NCBI GenBank assembly: GCA_027604185.1 | Contig: JADGKB010000210.1 | Coordinates: 1 to 11,098, forward strand | DNA from: Boothiomyces macroporosus | Lineage: Eukaryota > Chytridiomycota > Chytridiomycetes > Rhizophydiales > Terramycetaceae | Direction: 5' to 3' | Length of the DNA: 11,098 bases | Shown here: positions 6,034 through 11,098 of the stretch, in pieces | Numbering within the stretch: position 1 is the first letter of the stretch | Layout of the letters: every line of letters starts with the position of its first letter | Notes under the pieces: generated by a model | Told to the model about the DNA's origin: nothing | What the model saw: only the letters and a program-made list of their open reading frames with translations | Databases searched by the model: none | Position numbers and translations under genes: made by a program

Positions 6034-7452
6034 ATGATTCTGTTCACACTGCTACTGTCATTGATAGCGACGTTGGCAGCTGCACAGAAGACTTGTACTG
6101 CTCACAGTGACTGTCCAGGCTCTTTTTGTCAGTTTCAAACAACACCTACTGGACCTGTTGGAACTTGTGCACCTGTTGGAACTGCAACTGTAGCAACATC
6201 AGCAAGCACTCCAACGCTAGTCACATGTATTTCTAATAGCACTGTGTCGCTAGGCGGTTGTCCTACTGGCCAGTTATGTATAAAGCAAGTGTGCACTTCC
6301 CCAGTGGACGAAGCAAAGTCGTTTTTCTCTCCAACTGTACGTTATATTTCATTATAGGTGATTGCGATTATTATTGGTGTGGCAGTTTTGATTTTGGGTC
6401 TATGCGGGTGCTGGATTTGCTGTTGCTGTAATATTTGCTGTTTTGCTGGAAAGACAGCTGGCAAAGCTACTAAGGGAGTAGTTAAAGGCGGGGCCGCTAT
6501 AATTGCTGCTCCATTTTCTGGTTCAAAAAGAAGTGAGGAAAGAAGTAGGAATAATACAAGAGAGAATTCATCTAGAAATGATTACTCCCGAACTAACGCT
6601 CCTGCACCGCCAGCTGATGATTACAGGCCTCAACTCAATCCAGCAACGAGGCCTGAAAAGTCTGGTCCCGCTCCTTTACCTGCAAATTATCAAGCTCCGC
6701 CAAAGCAATATGAAGCTCCAAAGCAAAAGTACGCTTATGAGGAAGTTGTAGAAATAGTTCCTATTGCTCCTCCACCACAGCAATATGCTAGCTATCCTGT
6801 TCCTGCACCTCCAGTTCAAGCTCCTGCTCCATACCAACCACCGCCTCAAAGCTACGATATTCCTCAATCTTATCCTCCTCAGAATCATCCTCAAAACTAT
6901 CCACCTCAGAATTACAGCCCAAAATATAACGACTATGCTCAGCCTTCCTCATACAATTCTCCTCCAATAGTTAGACAGAATTCAAAGAGCACTAATTATG
7001 ATAGCCAAAGAGCAGAAAACTCTGTAAAAGATTTAGGTAATTTGAAACCAGCTGGTATTCCGGTTTCAAAGCCTTACAAACCAGTAATGAACCAAAAAGT
7101 TGGTCCAATTGTTTCGGATATGAAAAGGCCGCCAACTACGCCAGGGTTCTTTGGATTTTGGGATAAGAAGGGTAAATTCCACCAAGGATTCACTGATGAT
7201 GATAATTTTGTACACGGAGGTGTGTTTGATGACCAAGGGTTCTTCCATTTCGGGGTATTTGGATCTGTGGAACCTATACTAGTTGAAGATTCGATGATGG
7301 CTACCGAGAGAGTTGCAAAAACAGAAACAGCAGTTAGTCTATCGGAGCGTTCAGATGTACATGATGAACCAAGAGTAGAAGTAAAAGATGTTAGAGATGC
7401 TATTTCGTTTGATGCTACCTACCGCGGTAGCTTTGATGTACAACAAAAATAA
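6034..7452 (+). CDS. Secreted-end/single-pass membrane protein: Cys-rich ectodomain, palmitoylation-like Cys cluster, Pro-rich tail
   Basis: Exons 6034-6336 and 6358-7452 give 465 residues. Signal peptide 1-17 (MILFTLLLSLIATLAAA) is followed by an ectodomain with eight Cys in two four-Cys groups (C21, C27, C32, C45; C65, C76, C82, C87) joined by a Thr/Ser/Ala linker. One membrane segment (about 102-121) runs into CGCWICCCCNICC, a likely palmitoylated cluster. The cytosolic tail is basic (131-175), then Pro/Gln/Tyr-rich (about 180-305) with repeated PPxxY words (PPKQY, PPQSY, PPQNY). It ends with three 11-residue repeats (370-402) and a charged tail. I do not recognise a named family. The layout resembles fungal wall sensors and, loosely, Shisa/WBP1-like adaptors of animals. 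A receptor or adaptor role is inference. The exon join is needed to link signal peptide and membrane segment. Confidence 0.82.
6337..6357 (+). other. 21-nt intron in the membrane protein gene
   Basis: It begins GTACGTTATA and ends CATTATAG, phase 0 between ACT and GTG. It lacks TAAY; TTCAT may serve as branch site. Retention gives an in-frame TAG at its last three bases, cutting the protein just before the membrane segment. Confidence 0.8.
7162..7260 (+). repeat. Three coding repeats of 33 nt (11 residues)
   Basis: The repeats are DKKGKFHQGFT, DDDNFVHGGVF and DDQGFFHFGVF, in exact 11-residue register (370, 381, 392). Pattern: D-x2-(G/N)-x-(F/V)-H-x-G-x2. The DNA copies have diverged, so the conservation is at protein level. 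Confidence 0.85.
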
Positions 7453-7453
7453 A
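7448..7453 (+). terminator. AATAAA overlapping the membrane protein stop codon
   Basis: The stop TAA (7450-7452) is bases 3-5 of AATAAA. The convergent NAD kinase signal lies only 46 nt away on the other strand. Confidence 0.55.
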
Positions 7454-7499
7454 AATATACAATATTTAAATATCTCGATCGTAACAGGATACCAACAGT

Positions 7500-7505
7500 T
7501 TTATT
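7500..7505 (-). terminator. AATAAA overlapping the NAD kinase stop codon
   Basis: On the minus strand GAATAAAAC holds both the stop TAA (7503-7501) and AATAAA (7505-7500). Confidence 0.55.
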
Positions 7506-8978
7506 CTCCTAAATCCATCCCAAACAAATCTTGAGCTAGTAAATCCAAATCTTCAGGTTCATCACCAAAGGCCTCTAGTTTCAAATTACTTCCAAACTGA
7601 GCATTTTCCGTTCCTCTCTGCCTAGTTCGTTGATTCCAGTGCAAAGCTCGTTTAAGCCCCTCAAACCAATCACCGCTAGATGAATCTTGGCAAACGGTAG
7701 GCACTGGATATCTTGACAGCTTGACTACAATATAATCGCCTTGCTTAAGTTCTGTGCGGTGTCGGCCATCGAATGACGCCCAAGCAGTAGATCTGGAATC
7801 AACAGGTACTTTGATCTGCAGCTCTGTAGAGTCTGGTAGCAGCATCGGTCTAAATGAAAGTGAATGTGCGCAAATTGGTGTTATTAGAAAAGATGGGACT
7901 TCTGGGTGGACTAAGCTTCCACCTGCAGATAACTAAATTAGTATTAATTACAGAGTAAGCGGTGCTGCCTGTCGGTGTTGAGACAACCAAGCCATCTGCT
8001 TGTACTGTAGTCAATGGTTTCTCCTCTACGTATAAATCAAGTTGCGACATGTAAGCCGACGGTCCTCTATCTACCACCAAATCATTAAGGATCTCAAAAG
8101 TCTCTTCAGGAACTGCTTTTTGTTCATTTAAACTAGGAACTGATTTTGATCTTTTCGATTGCTTTTTTGGTAAAGAAATATCGTATGATTTCGTCAATGA
8201 TTCCAGCGAGCCTCGATAGTCTCTTTCTGGAGACCGTCCTGGCCGCTCAAAAAAGGAGCTTCTGGACAACGGTCTTTTTTCTAGGTCAATAATGGTTACC
8301 AGCTAACGTGTTCTCATCCGGCATTCGTTCGTCATATGAAATTGTTACTGGACTAACTTCTTTATCTTTAGCCCTCCATATCGTACAAGACAAGCGCATA
8401 CGCATATTTACGTGGATGCCATCAATAAGATTGCCATGTTGAATTACTCTATCTAGAACACTGTCAACCTCATTAATTTTGAAATTAGTCAAGAACCCTA
8501 ATGAGCCCAAGTGAAATGGAATAACAGGTGGTACCTGGGTGGTTTGGAACATCCACGTAGTGTATAACACGGTGCCGTCTCCTCCCAAAGTAATAATAAA
8601 ATCGATATTATCTGGCTGAGAAGCACACAATTCTGCGGTCCATCCTTTCAAGTATTTCGCATAATGCGGGTGTTTCTGTACGATTTCCGAGTAGTAAAAT
8701 GACGGATTGTTGAGAAGCTTGTTTTCAATATAAACAACTAATTTCCGATTGTCAATTAAATGCCTAGCAAGTTCTCTGGTGAAATACACTAATTTTTGGT
8801 CCATCATCTTTGCTACTATCATTACTGAAGTTGGGTGTTCTAATTTCAAAAGTGCTTTTCCTGCTGTTTACGAAAACATACCTATGCCTTTGGCAGCATC
8901 TCGCACGCATAAAGCGGTTTCAGCCAAATCATGGGCTGATTTGGAGTAGGTCTTGTTTAGCGTACAAGAGTCGTTCAT
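7501..8978 (-). CDS. NADK: NAD(H) kinase, four exons
   Basis: Exons 8978-8882, 8860-8300, 8280-7952 and 7932-7501 give 472 residues. The enzyme phosphorylates NAD with ATP to NADP and so feeds reductive metabolism. Motifs: GGDGT (125-129, with the essential Asp at 127), FHLGSLGFLTNF (148-159), RMRLSCTIWR (186-195), LNDLVVDRGPSAY (284-296; most family members have NE rather than ND), QADGLVVSTPTGSTAYSLSAGG (313-334) and STAWASFDGR (377-386). The N-terminus SAHDLAETALCVRDAAKGIG resembles fungal Utr1. A basic, Ser-rich insert of about 60 residues (220-280) contains RSKSVP, a mode-1 14-3-3 word. The C-terminal tail is acidic. ATG 8978 is the first Met giving this N-terminus; 49 bp separate it from the divergent RING gene. 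No mitochondrial presequence is evident, so it is probably cytosolic. Confidence 0.94.
7933..7951 (-). other. 19-nt intron 3 of NAD kinase
   Basis: GTAATTAATACTAATTTAG, phase 0, with yeast-like TACTAAT ending at base 15. It splits the invariant STAYS/LSAGGSL block, so its removal is certain. Retention shifts the frame. Confidence 0.95.
8281..8299 (-). other. 19-nt intron 2 of NAD kinase
   Basis: GTAACCATTATTGACCTAG, phase 1, TGAC at bases 12-15 (adenine kept at base 14). Retention gives an in-frame TGA within the intron. Confidence 0.88.
8861..8881 (-). other. 18- or 21-nt intron 1 of NAD kinase (CAGCAG acceptor)
   Basis: It begins GTATGTTTTCGTAAA and ends CAGCAG, so both an 18-nt (8881-8864) and a 21-nt (8881-8861) intron keep the frame. 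The products differ by one alanine (GI-G-KALL or GI-AG-KALL). TAAA occupies bases 12-15. Retention gives TAA after four codons. Confidence 0.82.
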
Positions 8979-9027
8979 GGTATTACGCGGGAGGGAAAAA
9001 TAGTTTGAATTTTCTCCTGGTTCAAGT
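8979..9027. promoter_or_regulatory. 49-bp bidirectional promoter, NAD kinase / RING ligase
   Basis: Only 49 bp separate the two start codons, so both 5' leaders and both core promoters must overlap or lie inside coding sequence. It contains ACGCGGGAGGG (8984-8994), the only GC-rich patch, near a motif class used by MBF/E2F factors. No TATA box is seen. Confidence 0.5.
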
Positions 9028-9932
9028 ATGATAAGGGGAAAACAGACAAAAATCGTAGACCTGGACAGCGAAAATAATGTAACTGAATCAACAAGACGAG
9101 CTAGGAAGAAAGGAAAGGAAAAATCTAATCCGCAAGACGATTTGGTATTTGTGAGGGACACAAGGACCAATGCGGAGAAAGGAAAGCGACAGGGAGAAAT
9201 AGGAGAGTCTTCCAAGAGTAAGCCTTTGGCAAAGTCGAAAAAAAGGAGCGCCGGTGAAACGAATATGCCGTCAAACAAAAGATCGAGGGAAAGTGACTCT
9301 GTAGTTACAGTAATTGACGACACTCCAAAGAAACCTTTGATTGTCGATATTGGCACAGATGTAGACACGCCGAATAATCGATCTGTTATCGATATATCTC
9401 CAGATACACCATCAGATATACAAATAATCTCCTCTACTACTAGACCTGTACAAAGGACTACACCACATGCATTCGCAGACGATGAAGAGCTGGCACGGCG
9501 ATTGCAGAATGAAGAGTATGAAGCTTATCAACCAACTTCTTACCTTCACTTGCTCCAGAGGGAGTTGGAGATGGATAGTTATCAAGACTTCGCGACGGAT
9601 ATACCAACAAACAACTATATCCCAGATGATCAATTCGATGATTCTTATGAAACACTGTTACGGTTAGGTGATTCAATTGGATCTGTCAGCACTGGATTGC
9701 CAAAATCTATCTACGAAAGTTATCCTACTATCAGGTATAAAGATGAAAAGCTGGAGCAGTGTGTAGTGTGTATGACTGATTACGAAAAAAAGGAGGTTGT
9801 AATGGGGCTACCGTGTCTACATTGGTTCCACAAAAAGTGTATTTTATCTTGGTTTGCGAATAGCAGCAAATGTCCAATGTAAGAATTCTCTAACATAGAT
9901 GTCGATTCGATTTAAAGCATAACCATGCGTAA
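9028..9932 (+). CDS. RING-H2 ubiquitin ligase with candidate SIM array and MIU
   Basis: Exons 9028-9878 and 9899-9932 give 294 residues. Without splicing the last RING cysteine is missing; after splicing the end reads KCPICRFDLK, completing C-x2-C-x14-C-x-H-x2-H-x2-C-x10-C-x2-C (245-285), a full RING-H2 that should recruit E2 and transfer ubiquitin. The N-terminal half is basic with NLS-like clusters (23-32, 69-74, 83-88). Several hydrophobic words next to acidic residues look like SUMO-interacting motifs: IVDLD (9-13), VVTVIDD (92-98), LIVDI (104-108), VIDI (120-123) and IQII (131-134). ADDEELARRLQNEEYE (150-165) fits an MIU. This order resembles Arkadia/RNF111 and other SUMO-targeted ligases; nuclear action on SUMOylated proteins is inference. 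It converges on the Rag gene (92 bp). Confidence 0.88.
9879..9898 (+). other. 20-nt intron in the RING ligase
   Basis: GTAAGAATTCTCTAACATAG, phase 2 (AT/A, Ile). TAAC sits five bases before the acceptor as in the 19-mers. It separates the last CP from IC of the RING; retention gives CPM-stop and loses the final zinc ligand. Confidence 0.9.
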
Positions 9933-9937
9933 GATAA

Positions 9938-9943
9938 AATAAA
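9938..9943 (+). terminator. AATAAA poly(A) signal of the RING ligase
   Basis: AATAAA begins 6 nt after the stop TAA (9930-9932). Confidence 0.5.
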
Positions 9944-10021
9944 GTATTTATAGATTAATTCTGATAGAAAGCTTTTAATGGTATCATGGGTTACTTCATT
10001 CATAACATATCTTGAAAATGA

Positions 10022-10027
10022 TTTTTA
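10022..10027 (-). terminator. AATAAA-type signal overlapping the Rag GTPase stop codon
   Basis: The minus strand reads GAATAAAAAT at the end of the gene; the stop TAA (10027-10025) is part of AATAAA. Confidence 0.5.
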
Positions 10028-10963
10028 TTCATGCTGTTGAATCATTAATGTTTGAATGGCCTTGGAAATAATATTAAAATTGTACTCTACCAACCCCTGC
10101 TTTTCAAACTGCTCTTTCCTAATCAAACAAACTAGTACAAGTTTTCTAATTTAGTGATTCTTACTCATTAATGGTATACAAATATAGCAACATTCCATTA
10201 TCCAAATGAATTATTGAATTTAATGGGTTTTCATTTGAATATATAAACGTCATATCTAGAATCACATCAATCATATCCGAGCATAGTTCGTAACTCTGCA
10301 TATCGACTGTATTAATAACGAGTACCTGGAGAACTATCAGTAGCGATATAAATCTTGCTATTTAAATCAAAAATAAACGCTTTTTCAATCCCTGAATTTG
10401 AACAAAACATATTCAATAGATTTTCTAATGCCGGTAATTCTGTAATCAATTTCTGTACAATTTTCGAAAATGCTTCAAAGATAGAGTGGTCGTAGATACT
10501 CGTTTGGTGAAAAGATAGATTGATTTGCTTTTCATTGTCAATCAGCTCATCATTGATTCGTTGGAACACGTCTCTTTGGATATCAATTTTATCGTCATCT
10601 GATAATCCATCCACTTTATGAATAAATATTTCAAATGAAATCTTTGGGTTTTGACTGTAAGCATTCAGCAGAATTGGAATAAGTTTATGCAGCGATTCAA
10701 TGTAATCATCCTGTGCATCTACGATATAAACGAGTGAATTTGTAGTAAAGAAATCCAGTTCTATTGAGTCCGGACAGTCCCATACTTGGAAATCGATAAA
10801 CGAGGAAATATTGATTTTGTGGATTTTCAAGGTTTGTTCCAGGTAAAGGGTTTCATTGGCTTGCATTTTATTGAAGACTACATTCTGGATACTGGATTTA
10901 CCTGATCTGGATTAAATTGGCTTACTTTTTCTGTCCCATTAGTAGTATTTTCAACTCATTCAT
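10025..10963 (-). CDS. GTR2: RagC/D (Gtr2)-type small GTPase, four exons
   Basis: Exons 10963-10926, 10906-10326, 10306-10165 and 10145-10025 give 293 residues. RagC/Gtr2 pairs with RagA/Gtr1 on the lysosome or vacuole and relays amino-acid status to TORC1. Visible: P-loop GQKKSGKSS (10-18), [10 protein letters not shown] (29-38), [10 protein letters not shown] (108-117; HKVD replaces NKxD, usual for RagC), [20 protein letters not shown] and [12 protein letters not shown], both near-identical to RagC, then the roadblock-like C-terminal domain ending in [20 protein letters not shown]. The first exon is only 38 nt and encodes the start of the P-loop. The G3/switch II region is abnormal: [22 protein letters not shown] lacks the usual Gly-Gln of WDFPGQ and about nine following residues. 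The gene diverges from a possible gene at the right edge. Confidence 0.94.
10146..10164 (-). other. 19-nt intron 3 of the Rag GTPase
   Basis: GTAAGAATCACTAAATTAG, phase 2, TAAA at bases 12-15. Retention gives GAG-TAA at once. Splicing restores [14 protein letters not shown]. Confidence 0.9.
10307..10325 (-). other. 19-nt intron 2 of the Rag GTPase
   Basis: GTACTCGTTATTAATACAG, phase 1, TAAT at bases 12-15. It splits [14 protein letters not shown], which is continuous in RagC. Retention gives an in-frame TAA. Confidence 0.93.
10907..10925 (-). other. 19-nt intron 1 of the Rag GTPase
   Basis: GTAAGCCAATTTAATCCAG, phase 2, TAAT at bases 12-15. It interrupts the P-loop (GQKK/SGKSS). Retention gives AAG-TAA at once. 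Confidence 0.93.
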
Positions 10964-10976
10964 TTTCAAGATTGAA

Positions 10977-10994
10977 AAAAGTAAATTTACTTTT
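10977..10994. promoter_or_regulatory. 18-bp perfect palindrome upstream of the Rag GTPase
   Basis: AAAAGTAAATTTACTTTT is self-complementary and lies 14 nt upstream of the Rag ATG (10963), in its leader or core promoter. It could bind a dimeric regulator; the low complexity makes chance possible. Confidence 0.4.
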
Positions 10995-11009
10995 GGTAAC
11001 TTATTTGAA

Positions 11010-11026
11010 TAGGGTTAGGGTTTTTG
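11010..11026. promoter_or_regulatory. Telobox-like TAGGGTTAGGGTTTTTG
   Basis: About two TTAGGG-like units lie midway between the Rag ATG (10963) and the possible ATG at 11075. Proteins of the Tbf1/TRF type bind such internal motifs in promoters of fungi and plants. Confidence 0.4.
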
Positions 11027-11074
11027 ATTAACTCTATTTCTACTGTGATAAAGTGGATATCAAGGCAGCTTACT

Positions 11075-11098
11075 ATGCACGAGATTCTTCTGCAGAGT
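11075..11098 (+). CDS. Possible gene start running off the right edge
   Basis: ATG 11075 opens an eight-codon frame (MHEILLQS) to the end of the window. Its distance of 111 bp from the divergent Rag ATG fits local spacing. Openings of this kind occur in fungal Med18 (MHELLL-) and Dml1/Misato (MHEI-), but eight residues cannot decide, and it may be chance. Confidence 0.25.

Noticed and set aside
8979..9368. N-terminal extension of NAD kinase through an open minus-strand frame
   Set aside because: It runs antisense through the RING gene, and homology begins at ATG 8978.
9929..9945. Second intron at the RING stop (GTAAGATAAAATAAAG)
   Set aside because: It would be 16 nt with no TAAY in place, and the RING is already complete with an ordinary stop.
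11010..11026. Window end as a telomere
   Set aside because: Only about two TTAGGG units occur, with unique sequence on both sides.

Overview
The window is a compact eukaryotic nuclear segment. Seven protein-coding genes can be read, plus a possible start of an eighth at the right edge. The genes are separated by 48 to 504 bp and use the standard genetic code (TAA and TGA both end genes here). Gene content (a Ycf1/MRP-type ABC transporter, a MINDY deubiquitinase, NAD kinase, a RagC/Gtr2 GTPase) and fungal-style membrane proteins suggest an opisthokont. A fungus, or an early-branching relative such as a rozellid or aphelid, seems most likely. That placement is inference; no diagnostic marker is present.

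Layout: (1) 1-843 +, C-terminal half of an ABCC transporter; (2) 895-1963 -, MINDY deubiquitinase; (3) 2468-4522 +, membrane-anchored LtaS/sulfatase-fold enzyme, followed by an 18-19 bp tandem repeat; (4) 4831-5699 +, bacterial-looking SAM methyltransferase in four exons; (5) 6034-7452 +, single-pass membrane protein with a Cys-rich ectodomain and Pro-rich tail; (6) 7501-8978 -, NAD kinase in four exons; (7) 9028-9932 +, RING-H2 ubiquitin ligase with candidate SUMO- and ubiquitin-binding motifs; (8) 10025-10963 -, RagC/Gtr2 GTPase in four exons; (9) 11075 to the edge, +, a possible gene start.

The main result is the introns. Protein homology and frame continuity place 12 introns. Seven are exactly 19 nt, one is 38 nt and divides into two abutting 19-nt units, three are 18-21 nt and one is 74 nt. 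All the 19-mers fit GT-N9-T(A/G)A(C/T/A)-NN-AG, so the presumed branch adenosine sits at base 14, five bases before the 3' splice site. Simple ORF calling breaks every one of these genes, so the joined models given here should replace the individual ORFs.

A second sign of compaction is at the 3' ends. In five of eight genes the stop codon overlaps an AATAAA polyadenylation signal, and in two more the signal follows within 6 nt. Convergent pairs have only 48-92 bp between stops, so their transcripts probably overlap.

Two genes bear on ubiquitin signalling (MINDY and the RING ligase) and carry near-identical candidate MIU ubiquitin-binding helices. The Rag GTPase belongs to nutrient/TORC1 signalling. 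No operon-like logic links the neighbours.
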